Origin: VRUE01 sp963796705
Lineage (GTDB): Bacteria; Actinomycetota; Thermoleophilia; Solirubrobacterales; 70-9
Assembly: GCA_963796705.1 (NCBI GenBank)
Contig: CAWCMK010000003.1
Coordinates: 469,325-533,324, forward strand
Direction: 5' to 3'
DNA length: 64,000 nucleotides
How positions within the stretch are numbered: position 1 is the first letter of the stretch; the number at the start of each line of letters is the position of its first letter. Below, piece after piece: positions 16,667 through 26,061 of this stretch. The position numbers and the translations under genes are program-made. Below the pieces are notes generated by a model. It made no database searches. It was not told the origin of the DNA and saw only the letters and a list, made by a program, of their open reading frames with translations.

Positions 16667-17245
16667 GTGTTCCACAAGGGCAAGCTGATGCGTGACGGAG
16701 TTGAAGCGCGCGCGCTGGTGCTGGAGAAGAGAGTGTTCGCCTCCGGATACTCGACGAACGAGACGAAGGCTTGCCGCTACAAGGTGCGTGTGCAGTTCGA
16801 CGGCGGCTCGACGAGCAAGGTCTCTCTCACTGCGTGGAACCACGAGCTTGCGCGCGCTAGAGTCGGTGACCTGATCCCGGTCCGGTACGACCCTGCCGAT
16901 CGATCAAAGATCGACATCGACGGCGCAGCGATCAAAGCGCAGCGCCTTGAGCAAGAGCGTGAGCTCAACGAGCAGGCGATCGCAAGGGGGGAGCGGGGTT
17001 TCGAGCAGTCGTCGGGATCCCCGCCGGAATCGGCTGCATCGGGTCCGTCACCAGCTGGTGGCGCCCAATTCGGCTCGGCGGCTGCCGATCGTCGCGCTCG
17101 AAAGCAACAAACTCGCGACGCCAAGGAGCGTAAGCGAGCGCGTAGGGCTGCACAGCTTCAGAAGCTCGACAGGCAGCACGCTCAGGGCCAGCTAACCGAT
17201 CAGGAGCTCGCCGCGAAAAGGGCGCAGATCATGGGTGGGGGCTGA
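16667..17245 (+). CDS. SHOCT-domain protein with N-terminal beta domain
   Basis: 192 residues. The N-terminal half (ARALVLEKRVFASGYSTNET ... YKVRVQFDGGSTSKVSL, then VGDLIPVRYDPADRSKIDID) resembles the DUF3592-like or SHOCT-associated beta domain seen in actinobacterial proteins. A charged linker with a basic coiled-coil stretch (DRRARKQQTRDAKERKRARR) leads to a C-terminal SHOCT motif (LQKLDRQHAQGQLTDQELAA). SHOCT domains occur at protein termini and are thought to aid oligomerisation. No transmembrane helix is present, so it is probably cytoplasmic. The start could also be ATG 16688. Function unknown. Confidence 0.7.
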   Translation: MFHKGKLMRDGVEARALVLEKRVFASGYSTNETKACRYKVRVQFDGGSTSKVSLTAWNHELARARVGDLIPVRYDPADRSKIDIDGAAIKAQRLEQERELNEQAIARGERGFEQSSGSPPESAASGPSPAGGAQFGSAAADRRARKQQTRDAKERKRARRAAQLQKLDRQHAQGQLTDQELAAKRAQIMGGG

Positions 17246-17971
17246 CCGCTCAGCTCCGGTGAGAGCGCTCGCCTGGGAGCACTCAGGATGACCTCTTGAG
17301 GCTCGTCGCGCGCCTTGAGCCAGCGAGGCGCTCCGCCGCGAGCGAGTCGATCTAGGGTCTCTCGCACGGCGGGTTGCCAGCGAGGCCTGACTCGATGCCT
17401 CCCAGGTTGCTATCGACGTCGAGAGCACGGGAGACACAGTCGTCACCGGTGATCAGGACGCGCTCGGACGCGCGCTGCACATGAAGTCGGCGACGTCGGC
17501 TCGCGAGATGCGCGGGCCATACCCCCGGAAGCGGCTGAGGGCCGCCATTGAGCGCCTGCGCTCCATCGCGCCGAAGGCCCAGTCATAAGCTGGCGATCGA
17601 GCCGTCGGGGTCGCTTGAGGCCGAGGCGTTGAAGGCGACCGACAGGTCGGGGCGGGCGCGAGGATCGCTGAAGGAGGCTAGCGGCGGCTGGTCGGGGGTG
17701 ATCGCGATCGCGAACGGTTCGGCGCCAACCGCGATCGGCATTGTCAAGGCTCGCGCGCATAGGGGGGAAGTTGGAGGTCACGTCGCGCCAGCTTGCTACG
17801 AGCCCCGCTTGCGGAAGCCGATCCCGGCTTGATCGCCACATCAGACCGCGATCAGCTCCAGGAGGTCGCGGTTTGCCTATTGATTCCGCGACTGGCCCTA
17901 AACTCCCGAACCTCTCTTTTCGCTCCCTCCCGATTGCACCTGCAGGTGCCCGGTGGTTCGCTCGGGCTGGG
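17246..17971 (+). other. Intergenic, about 725 bp, no gene supported
   Basis: Frames here are short and lack family-like sequence. Minus-strand frame 17443-17997 is open but compositionally a shadow. Some could be decayed remnants, but nothing is recognisable. Confidence 0.4.
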
Positions 17972-18806
17972 ATGGATGGGGAAATCCAAAGGATCATCTG
18001 TGCAGTGGATGGAAGTCGGGCCGGAGAGCAAGCTGCTCACCAGGCAGTGATGCTCGCAAGAGCCGGCTCGCAGCTGCATGTGGTCGCAATTGACCACACC
18101 CTTCATCAACTCCTACGGCGACACCCGGACCTAAGCGAGGAGAGGTTGCGCGAGGCCCTCGACCAAGCCGTGGCAGCCGCCCGCGCAGCGGGCGTCCAAG
18201 TCTCCAGCCAGATACTGCGTGGGCGCTTCGCCAGCCAGATCCTGCTCGAAGAACACTGCGCCACGATCTGCTGGTGCTCGGCAGCCATGGGCACTCCCGA
18301 GCGTCGGGAATTGCCTTCGCCAGGACCGCGAGCGAGTTGGCGCACCGCACCAGGCGCCCGGTGCTGGTCGCGCGCGAGCGGGGCGATGATCGGCGTTTCC
18401 CTCCCGGATCCTGCTCGCCTCCGACGGTTCTGCCTCCTCGCGCAAAGCGGTGCGGATTGCTGCAGGTCTTGGGGAGGCGTGCGACTCGCAGATAGCCTTC
18501 GTTCACGTTTCGCACCTGATTGGCAAGCGGCGACGCGCCGAGCTCGACGCCCAGCTCCAAACGGTGCAGCGGGCGACGCGAGGGAGCGTGGAGGTGCTCG
18601 AGCTCCGGGGCCGCGTTGCCGGCGGGATCACCCGAGCCGCTCAACAGCTCGAGGCCTCGCTCGTCGTTCTCGGCCATCGCGGACTGCTTGGACCGCGCGC
18701 CCTGACGAGCGTTGGCGAGAGGGTCTTTCACAGGGCACCGTGTTCGGTACTCCTCGCACCCGGAGACGAGGACGGCTTGCCAGAGGTATCGGGAACCGCG
18801 GATTGA
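17972..18806 (+). CDS. Tandem universal stress protein (two UspA domains), two frameshifts
   Basis: The start is ATG 17972. Domain 1 begins IQRIICAVDGSRAGEQAAHQ and runs through HVVAIDHTLHQLL to about 18262. After a frame change it continues LGSHGHSRASGIAFARTASE and ELAHRTRRPVLVARE. Domain 2 (third frame) reads KAVRIAAGLGEACDSQIAFV, then VVLGHRGLLGPRALTSVGER and RAPCSVLLAPGDED. The ATP-binding pattern GxHGxxx...S is visible in both domains. Two-domain UspA proteins of about 280 residues are typical of actinobacteria and respond to stress or hypoxia. Two single-base indels separate the collinear blocks, so the function may still be intact if these are sequence errors. Confidence 0.8.
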
Positions 18807-19348
18807 CTCCGCCTGAGCGCTAGCCAAGGTCGCCTATGGGGACCTGTGGCTTACTTAGCCCTCCAATCTCGCCGCGACACCGGTGTTCGAGCAGCGCAGG
18901 TCACTCCATTGCCGGAAGCGGCCTAGGAGGCCCCCGGAGAGGCACCCAGAAATGCTTTGGTCGCTGTTCAGATCCGCTCAGCGCCCGGACGCGATAGAAC
19001 CCGGGACCGTGCAAGCGCGAGCGACGGCTTGCTGATGGGCTACTGCCTCGACCGCCGTATCGAGAACTCGCCAGACTCCTTCGTGCTCGTTCTCGACGGA
19101 AAAGATCATTGTTCGCGGTTCAATTGAGGGGCCGGAGTTGGCTTGTTCAAGCCAAATCGAATCCGGCTAGGTCCGGTTATTTCCGGTCTGTGGCGCACGA
19201 CTGGCGCACAGGTGGCGCAGAACGACGCACCGTTGCCGAGTCATCCTGAGGCCAAAGACCCGACAACTACTGCAACGTCTTGGACTTACATCATTTGGCG
19301 CCCATTTCGACGACTGCAGATTGACCGTCTGGTTGGTCCTCGCACAAC
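18807..19348 (+). other. Intergenic, about 540 bp, with phased TGGCGCA repeats
   Basis: No gene is seen. TGGCGCA occurs three times at 19191, 19202 and 19213, exactly 11 bp apart, like the GGCTACAT pair near the tRNA-Glu gene. A small hairpin (TTGGCTT-GTTC-AAGCCAA, 19138-19155) precedes it. These look like leftover recombinase or regulator binding sites. Confidence 0.4.
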
Positions 19349-19700
19349 TTAGTGCGCCCCGCGACTGAGTCCCCGATCCCTACCGCCTCGCTTCACTGCT
19401 TTGCCGCCACGTCTGGCTTTGGCTATCGAGTTCCGCGATTTCGCCCCCACAGGTGCGGCGCTAGCGGCCCCCTTGAGCGTATGGCCACCCCCCGCCCCTC
19501 GTGACCTCGCCCTCTCGGAGAAGCCGTTTGGCGAGCGCGTAGAGCGCATTGGGAGGACTGACCCCGAGCTTCTTGGCGGCTTGTGCGACGGTGATCCCGG
19601 GCTGCTCTTTGACCGCCGCCAGGAACTGCTCACGGCGCTGACCGGGTTTTGTTCGCCGGCGCCGCCGTTTAGGTGCCCTGACAGGAGTCGATGCCCGCGG
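19349..19700 (-). pseudogene. Winged-helix/HTH protein remnant with basic tail
   Basis: On the minus strand, one frame reads RTKPGQRREQFLAAVKEQPG, then ITVAQAAKKLGVSPPNALYA and LAKRLLREGEVTR, a clear winged-helix domain of about 60 residues. After an indel in a G-run near 19495 it continues to a Lys/Arg/Ala/Gly-rich tail (AKARRGGKAVKRGGRDRGLS) ending at 19349. No clean start codon exists in the HTH frame. Such HTH-plus-basic-tail proteins resemble small nucleoid-associated or regulatory proteins. Best read as a decayed or error-affected gene. Confidence 0.45.
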
Positions 19701-19896
19701 CCCGTGACCACCGAAGCTGTCGAGCGCCCGGCTGCGAGCCTGTCAGTTTATCCTCTTCAACCCCCCTCAACGCCACCTCGATTATCGACCGTGCCTCAGT
19801 TACCGGTAGAACCGCCATCGCTCTTCCTAGTCGCTTGCTTGGCTCCGAATTACGGAACCGACCCGACCAGCCATCGCTCGATCGAATAGGACGACC

Positions 19897-20330
19897 TCAG
19901 ACTTCCGGCGGGGTAAGGATCACGAACGATCGACCGATCGTCTGGCTGCGCAGGCCGTCCAGCGCGGCGACCGCCTTGAGCATGTAGCGGCCCGGGCGTA
20001 GCGCGTGGCCGCGAAGGCGGCCGGCGAAGCGCAGCCGGTTGGCGCCGGCTTTATCGCTGTGCGTGAAGGTGCCGAGCAGCACCAGGCGCAGGCAGGGCTT
20101 CTCCTCGCGAGCGGGCTTGCCTTTCGCCGCCGCGGCGCATCGGCGGCCACGCCTGACTCCGCGCAGCTTGCGGAGCACGTGCAGGTTGGTGTGGGCGGCG
20201 AGGGGGCATGGTAGGAGATGACGGTGCCGTGCCGAGCTGTGGCGCTGGTCGCCCTGCCCTCCTTGATCGCTAGCGGAAATTCGTCAGGCCGCACCCGCAG
20301 GTGCGAGAGGCGCGGAACCGCGGAGCGCCC
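19897..20330 (-). pseudogene. C-terminal domain of a secreted protein, truncated by an IS remnant
   Basis: The minus-strand reading HLRVRPDEFPLAIKEGRATS, then TARHGTVISYH, and in another frame CLRLVLLGTFTHSDKAGANR and LRPGRYMLKAVAALDGLRSQ, matches the recurrent Thermoleophilia C-terminal beta domain (pattern: Y-L...FTV...RR.GRRC...GSF.H....G.NR.RF.GRL....L.PGRY.L...A.D). One frameshift lies near 20190. The N-terminal part is missing. The IS630-type fragment begins immediately upstream, suggesting that the insertion or deletion cut the gene. Confidence 0.5.
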
Positions 20331-20332
20331 CG

Positions 20333-20650
20333 TCACAGAGACTGATTCAGCTTGACCTTTTGGGCGGAGATCGACCGCTTTCTTCCCCGACCCTCCTTCA
20401 CCTCCGAAAGCGCCTGCGGCCCACCTTCTGCGAAGCGCCGCCGCCACATGATCACGGTCGGGCGGCTTATACCCAGCGCTCGAGCGATCGCACTGTTGGA
20501 CTCACCATCGGCACCCATCAGCACGACTCGCGCCCGCGTGGCAATGCTTTGCGGTGTGCCGTGCGCTCTTACCCAGCGCTCCAGCAACGCTCGCTGCTCC
20601 GCAGAAACCTCGGAAGCCCATCAACCGCCATGGCCCAACGCTACAACAGC
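20333..20650 (-). mobile_element. IS630-family transposase N-terminal fragment
   Basis: The open frame of 84 residues contains TRARVVLMGADGESNSAIAR and a helix-turn-helix ALGISRPTVIMWRRRFAEGG, then QALSEVKEGRGRKRSI, the conserved N-terminus of IS630/Tc1-like transposases. The catalytic DDE domain is absent, so it is a remnant. Adjacent frames suggest that a few more N-terminal residues exist. No terminal inverted repeats were identified. Confidence 0.7.
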
Positions 20651-20899
20651 CTCACCTATCTGTCAAGTTATTTTAGAGACACTACCCTAGCTGGTAGGGC
20701 CCTTGGCGATGTGTAGGTGGAAGTGCCTGGCGGCGGCGCCGCCCGGAGCCACGAGCAGGATCACCACCACGACAGAAGCGAGGCGAAGCTCGAACGGACA
20801 CCGACGCAGATCCTGACCCGCAGCGCGGCATCGCGGTGAAAATCCAGCTGGCTCCCGGGGGGGCGGGTCAGGGTGCGGGTCAGGGTGCGGCGATGCTGC

Positions 20900-21370
20900 G
20901 GTGTTTCCTGAGCGCCTGCGTTGGGCGCGGGCGAGCGGCCAATGCAGCTGGCGGTGGACGAGCGAGGCGATCAGCGGCGCGTAGAGGCCTGCCCCGGCGG
21001 GGGTGAGGTGGATGTCGTCCCAATTCAGCCGGCCCTGTGAGGCGGTCTTGGCGTGCAGGTCGATCAGCGTGGTGTGGGCCATCTTGGGCCGCTTCGGCGA
21101 GGGTGTGGTTCGACTCGTCCTGCCAGCTGACCGGGGCATCGTCAACCAGGAACGGTCGCCGACATCGGCGGTCGCCTTCTGCAGCGCGCGCATTTCTTCG
21201 GCATAGAGAGGTCCGTCGTCGCCCTGTGGATGATCAGCGCGCCGGGCTCGTGGCCCTGGGCCTTCAGCTTTTCGGCGGTGAAGCCTGCGGCGAGGTCAGG
21301 CTGCGAGCGCCGCCCCCGGCGATGGTGCTCCAGCCGAGAACCAGGGCGACCCTAACTACACGTCGGGTCT
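20900..21370 (-). pseudogene. SGNH/GDSL-hydrolase-like remnant
   Basis: On the minus strand, frames combine to VALVLGWSTIAGGGA (block I-like, with Trp where Asp of GDS is expected), then LAAGFTAEKLKAQGHEPGAL, a DGP-like central part, and the block V segment LNWDDIHLTPAGAGLYAPLI with catalytic Asp and His. At least two indels are present. SGNH enzymes cleave or transfer acyl groups. Given the altered block I and frameshifts, probably inactive. 20687-20900 continues open as a low-complexity tail with no family-like sequence. Confidence 0.4.
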
Positions 21371-21520
21371 CTCCTCGCTCTCAGCCCACCGCCCTGGTTG
21401 CGAAGGTTCCTTGCCGCGTTCCGCAGGTTGACAAGACTGAAGAACGGCAGAGTCAGTGGTGAGTCACGGTCGCTTCGGGTGATGACTCCAAAGGCGATCT
21501 CATAGTCACTCGGGTCGGAC

Positions 21521-22069
21521 TTATCGAGCGGCGAAGCCGCGGGAATATCGGCATCGATCTCGCTCGCTTTCTCTCGCCTCGGCTCGGAAGTCGGCGTCCT
21601 CGCGCATCCATTCGGCAGAGTTGACTCCCTGGTTGAAGAGGTGGCTCAAGGTCGATGAGGCGCCGCGCTTCTTGACGTGGATCAGCTGGCGCTCGGAGCT
21701 GAGCAGGTCGCAGATCTCGACCTGATCCGGCACCGATTTGGTTACGAACGTCCCATGGAGGCAGAGGCAGCCGCTGGCATCTGCCGCGGCTTCGTTGTAA
21801 TCACCCTCGTGCATGCCCGCCGGGCACTCGGGCAGCTCCAGCTCGAGCAACGGCAGGGCCGCAACGTAATCGGTCACCTTCTGAGCGTAGTTCTCGGCGA
21901 CCCAGAACCAGTCGCAGGCGCTCAGCACATACAAGCGCCCATTGCGGCGGGTCTCATAGACGATGCAGTGGTAGACCGACCAATGGCCGATCGGCTCGTC
22001 GGTCTCGGCGCCGATCGCCAGAACCTGATCGTTAATCGGACAGATTGATCGTCGTCTTTCCGGGCACAT
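21521..22069 (-). pseudogene. DUF6119 / TIGR04141-family protein, truncated fragment
   Basis: The 182-residue open frame matches the C-terminal half of TIGR04141 'sporadically distributed' proteins: IGHWSVYHCIVYETRRNGRL, then YVLSACDWFWVAENYAQKV, MHEGDYNEAAADASG, CDLLSSERQLIHVKKRGASS and LSHLFNQGVNSAEWMREDAD. Full-length members are about 500-600 residues, so the N-terminal two thirds is missing, and the C-terminus ends abnormally. The family is patchily distributed, often near defence genes. No full defence locus surrounds it. Confidence 0.65.
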
Positions 22070-22245
22070 ACCCGAGGGGGCGGAGACTCCTACGACTAGG
22101 AAGTCCGCTCCGTTTAGGAGCCAATTCCTGTGTCCTGAGACTCCTTTCGTCGAATTGGCGAACCCATGCGGTTGACAGTGCCGGCCTCAGGTCATAGGCT
22201 CCTCCGCATCAAGGACGACCAATGTGAAGTGCGGGTACGCGCCTG

Positions 22246-22719
22246 TTGAAGACTTGGGTACTAATTAGCGCCGGTTTGATAGTCACCGCGGGTCTCGTGG
22301 GCTGTGGCGGTAGCAGCGGCAGTTCGAAGCCGCTCAGCCAACAGCAGTTCGTGGCGAAGGCCAATGCCGCCTGCGCCCAGGCGGACAAACTACAAAGCGA
22401 ACTCTCCAAACCGGAAGCATTGGGTGATATAGCAACTTACATCTCCGCAGATGGACCGATCCTCGAAAACCTGGAAAAAAAGCTGCGCCTGCTTCAACCA
22501 CCACCGCAGGATGCGAGTTCGTTTAACGACTTTCTCAACTTTCTCCACACCTCCAAGGGCAAACTTGAGGCCGCCGCCTCAGCGGCAGAAGCCGAAGACG
22601 GAGAACAGGTGAAGAAGATCATGGACGAATTCGAAGGGTCCTCTGGCTCTAAGGCAAAGGTCGCCGTGTCAAACCTCGGCTTGACGGAATGCGAAAGAGA
22701 AGTTGAACCGGAAGGCTAG
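22246..22719 (+). CDS. Putative lipoprotein
   Basis: 157 residues from TTG 22246. The signal peptide ends in a lipobox LVGC with the lipid-modified Cys at residue 20, followed by a Gly/Ser linker (GGSSGSS), so it is predicted to be an outer-face membrane lipoprotein. The remainder is helical and polar: QQQFVAKANAACAQADKLQS, LEKKLRLLQPPPQDA, then KGKLEAAASAAEAEDGEQVK. Two cysteines (Cys in NAACAQ and the C-terminal LTECERE) could form a disulfide. This pattern is common in actinobacterial secreted proteins of unknown role. It is followed by a zinc-ribbon membrane protein on the same strand. Confidence 0.75.
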   Translation: MKTWVLISAGLIVTAGLVGCGGSSGSSKPLSQQQFVAKANAACAQADKLQSELSKPEALGDIATYISADGPILENLEKKLRLLQPPPQDASSFNDFLNFLHTSKGKLEAAASAAEAEDGEQVKKIMDEFEGSSGSKAKVAVSNLGLTECEREVEPEG

Positions 22720-22785
22720 CGACCGTCTTTGCGACCCGTCCCTCGCACCACCACCACCGCTGCATCCTGAACAAAGCCGGTGCTT

Positions 22786-23427
22786 ATGAGCGCCTGTCCA
22801 TCCTGCGGTGCAGAGGTCGCACGCGAGCAGGCATTCTGCCGTGCCTGCGGCCATCGCCTGCTGATGGCGCCTGAGGACACCCTTCCTTCAGATGCTTCAT
22901 TGCCTGACGGAACCGATCGCCACATGGCCGGCGCACGCGGCCAAGCGGGCGACCAGGGAGCCGCCAGCTCCGGCGCGCCCACTGAGACGCTTCGGGATCG
23001 GGCGCGCGAGTTGCCCCCTAGTAAGGTGATGGCCAGCGCTGTGGTGGCGGTTGGCCTGCTGGTTATTGGCTCGATCGGCCCCTGGGCGACCGCGTCGTAC
23101 TTCGGCATCTCCTCTTCGGTCAGCGGCCTTCACGGAGGTGGATGGGTGACGCTCATCACCGCGGTCCTCGGCGGCGCGGCGATCCTGAACCCGGAATGGC
23201 TCTCCCGAGTCCCCTGGTTGCAGCGCCGACGCCTGGGGGTTTGGCTGGGCTTCCTTCTCCTCAGCCTCCTTGTCTGCTTCCTCAACATCGTCAATGTTGA
23301 AAACCACGGGCTCGCGGGGGTGGTACATCCCGGCTGGGGGCTCTACCTGGCCTCTGCCGCAGCACTGCTTGGCATTGGTGCTACGCAGGTCCTTCGGATT
23401 CAGGCCGCGACTCCCGCTTCGGGCTGA
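22786..23427 (+). CDS. Zinc-ribbon membrane protein
   Basis: 213 residues from ATG 22786 (in-frame GTG 22780 also possible). An N-terminal zinc ribbon (CPSCG ... FCRACG, Cys 4, 7, 18, 21) is followed by a polar linker and four hydrophobic helices: VMASAVVAVGLLVIGSIGPW, WVTLITAVLGGAAIL, LGVWLGFLLLSLLVCFLNIV and GLYLASAAALLGIGATQVL. It is a small integral membrane protein with a cytoplasmic ribbon. Related actinobacterial proteins are usually annotated as DUF-type or zinc-ribbon proteins. It faces a second zinc-ribbon membrane protein gene convergently. Confidence 0.75.
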   Translation: MSACPSCGAEVAREQAFCRACGHRLLMAPEDTLPSDASLPDGTDRHMAGARGQAGDQGAASSGAPTETLRDRARELPPSKVMASAVVAVGLLVIGSIGPWATASYFGISSSVSGLHGGGWVTLITAVLGGAAILNPEWLSRVPWLQRRRLGVWLGFLLLSLLVCFLNIVNVENHGLAGVVHPGWGLYLASAAALLGIGATQVLRIQAATPASG

Positions 23428-23676
23428 TTCGGTCGGCCGGCCCGCCGGCCCGCCGGTGGGCCGCGACCCACCCGCCCAGTCCAGTTAGACCAAGTTAGCT
23501 TCTGTGTATCCGGTTCCGTCAGGTACGGAATCCGCTGCGCTCTATGCCTCGTCCAGACGTCACTCGCACGGTCATTGAGTTCGGAGAGCGCTTCGCGACT
23601 GAGCCGCGTGCCTGGACAACCTGTGGCATCGCGCTCGTCGACAGCTTCATCTACTTAGCAAGTCTGGGCCTGCAGA

Positions 23677-26061
23677 TCAACCGGGGGGATTACGCTTGAG
23701 AAAGTCGTTCAAGATAGCGGTGCAGACATCATGCTGGGATTCGGGCAGCGTACATGTCTCGGTCATCGCGAAAGTTCCCCCCCTGTTGTGAACGCCATTC
23801 GGTTCATAGACAACGACGCCGTTCGCTGGATTTGGCCCCCCGGATCTCGTGCCGATGCCCTTAACCGTGGGCGGGTCCTCGAACGAAACGGTGGATTGGT
23901 TGAGGCGAATGTGGACCTCACGTGAAGGGGGGTGGGTGATGCACGGCAACGCCCCCGGATATGTCGCTGCCTTGAATACGGGACAGGCGATGTCAACAGC
24001 GCAACCGACACAGCCCTCCGCCAGCCCGGCATATACATCTTCTGTGTGGCCGCTCCCTTTCGGCTTTACTGTCATGGACGAAGTGCCGTCGGCGCCGACG
24101 TCGGCTGTGCAGGTCCAGCCTTGCGGGGCCAGGACCGTGACGGTGCCGTTAGCGTAATACGCCAAATTCCCAGCAACGCTTCGGTCTAGGGTCGTCCGGA
24201 TTGTGTTGGGCGCGGCGGGGTGATGTTCGTCGGGGATGCCGTAGACGGTTGGGCAAGCCTCTACAGGTACGGCAGTCGCTGCCGGTAGAGCCAGCTGGAC
24301 AGGTTCTCCGAGGATCATCGGTGATCGCATCTCAAGAGGATGGGGCCAGTCGAGTGTGACGTGCGCAGCAGCATTCGCCGATAGTTTCGCGATCTCGCAG
24401 GATACAAGCTGTACCTTGTCGAGCTTCTCACACGAGTTACTGGCTGAATTCACAGCAGACCTCGCCTGTGTTACGGCAGACCCCACCTTCGGTGGTGCAT
24501 GCTTCAGCGCTTGTTGCAACTTATCGCCTAGAGCCAGCGCCTTGCCGGCATCCACCCCGACCTGGACGCCTGCGGTGAGTCCGATGTGGAGCAGTGGCTG
24601 GTAATTGACGCTATCGACCCTTAACTCACCGCCCCGGGTGAGCGAGTCAGCTATCACCGATTCGCTCGAACTTCGCAGCGCAACTCCCTGTGGAGTTGCT
24701 CCGGCCGAGGAGCCGGTGCCGTGGAGGAGCGCCCGGAATATGCCACCAGATAGCCGCAAATGGCCGCAGCCAGATATAGAGAGCTTTGCATATTCAGCCA
24801 ACTTACTGGCGAAAGGAACCCAGCTCGGAATATTGTGAAGCGGATCCACCCCGTAGGTAAGACAGTCTGTCGCTGGAACGGTGAGGTCAGGTTCGCCGGC
24901 GATCGGGGCATGCTGAGTTGTCTCGTTGGCGAGCAGAGCCTTAATCCCAATATCGGCGAGCGTGAAGCTACCCCCAAACGGCCCGAAATGACAGGCGACT
25001 TCGATCGTCAATCCGGCGGCGAAGCCGGCGCTGAAGAAATAGGAGTCATCGGCACCAGGGTCAGAAAGCCCAAGCGAAAACGGAGGTGCCTCCGGCAGGC
25101 TCTCGCCCTGTGCAACGAGTGAATCGGTTGCCTGATCTACCCGAAAAGCAAACGGCCAGTGCCACTCCGCTCCCATTCCCGCCTTGGCTTCGAATCCCGC
25201 ACCCAGATACGGACAACCGCCTTCGCTTCCTAGGTGGATGGCGGCCCGAAAATCAGCGCCGGGGAAGCCAACACGGTTGCGCATTAGGATTCCGTTGGTC
25301 GGTGGGGTATCCGGCGAGCCGGAGACGACATCTGACGCAAGCTGCACCTGAGGGTCTGCTGGTTCCTCTTTGGAAGTGAGAACCTGCATCGTCGGCTCGG
25401 TTGAGCCACGAACGAGGTTGTCGAGGCCTGTAATCAGCTCAACCGCGAGGTTTCCGGGCGTCGCAGCGCGCGAGCCAGCAATCAAGAGCGGCGTTCCAAC
25501 GCGAAGGCCGGCTAAACCTCGAGATGGTAGGTGGATGAGTGTCCGAGGTGAAAGGTTGAATGTCACGGTCCTGGGGACGGTTGAGTAGGTGTAATAGACC
25601 TGCGCCGAGGATCCTGGCGGCTCGAAAATCGGCAGTGTGCGCACCGTCACCGTGGAGCGTGTCGCCGCAACGAACGTGGCGAACGTGGCGATGCGGCGCG
25701 GGTGCGCATGCGCGACAGCCAGGGTCTGCTCGGTGTCGTTGAGCCACCTGTTGCGGGTCGCCCGGGACAGCAGCATGGCAGAGTCGGGTGGGGTGCTGCC
25801 CTCCGGAATATGTCCGGAGGGACCGGCTGGAGGACTCGAATGGCCTCTCGTCAGCGCCAATGCTGCGATCAGTAGTGCAGCGGCCAGCACCAGCACGAGC
25901 GGGGCCAGTAGCAAGCGGCGCAGCCTGTTGCTCCCAGCGTCCGCTGTTCGCAGATCAGGCTCCTCCGAAACCTGCTCAGCGCCGCACGCATTGCAGAACC
26001 GATCATCCTCATTGATCTGTGCGCCGCATTGGGTGCAATAGACAGCTTTCGCCACGGCCAA
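23677..26061 (-). CDS. Zinc-ribbon, single-span protein with large extracellular domain
   Basis: 794 residues. An N-terminal zinc ribbon (Cys 9, 12, 23, 26: YCTQCG ... FCNACGAEQ) precedes one transmembrane helix (LLLAPLVLVLAAALLIAALA, about 48-69) and an approximately 700-residue extracytoplasmic part. The middle is beta-rich, with several paired cysteines. Toward the C-terminus, TVTVLAPQGWTCTADVGADG resembles the DUF4850-like domain of actinobacterial surface proteins (low certainty). The overall topology suggests a sensor or an envelope protein with a cytosolic metal-binding head. The start ATG 26061 is preceded by AGGAGATC on the minus strand. Confidence 0.75.
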   Translation of the reverse strand: MAVAKAVYCTQCGAQINEDDRFCNACGAEQVSEEPDLRTADAGSNRLRRLLLAPLVLVLAAALLIAALALTRGHSSPPAGPSGHIPEGSTPPDSAMLLSRATRNRWLNDTEQTLAVAHAHPRRIATFATFVAATRSTVTVRTLPIFEPPGSSAQVYYTYSTVPRTVTFNLSPRTLIHLPSRGLAGLRVGTPLLIAGSRAATPGNLAVELITGLDNLVRGSTEPTMQVLTSKEEPADPQVQLASDVVSGSPDTPPTNGILMRNRVGFPGADFRAAIHLGSEGGCPYLGAGFEAKAGMGAEWHWPFAFRVDQATDSLVAQGESLPEAPPFSLGLSDPGADDSYFFSAGFAAGLTIEVACHFGPFGGSFTLADIGIKALLANETTQHAPIAGEPDLTVPATDCLTYGVDPLHNIPSWVPFASKLAEYAKLSISGCGHLRLSGGIFRALLHGTGSSAGATPQGVALRSSSESVIADSLTRGGELRVDSVNYQPLLHIGLTAGVQVGVDAGKALALGDKLQQALKHAPPKVGSAVTQARSAVNSASNSCEKLDKVQLVSCEIAKLSANAAAHVTLDWPHPLEMRSPMILGEPVQLALPAATAVPVEACPTVYGIPDEHHPAAPNTIRTTLDRSVAGNLAYYANGTVTVLAPQGWTCTADVGADGTSSMTVKPKGSGHTEDVYAGLAEGCVGCAVDIACPVFKAATYPGALPCITHPPSREVHIRLNQSTVSFEDPPTVKGIGTRSGGPNPANGVVVYEPNGVHNRGGTFAMTETCTLPESQHDVCTAILNDFLKRNPPG

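Noticed and set aside
19138..19155. TTGGCTT-GTTC-AAGCCAA hairpin as a tRNA fragment
   Set aside because: It is not followed by a matching T-arm or acceptor strand and is only a small stem-loop.
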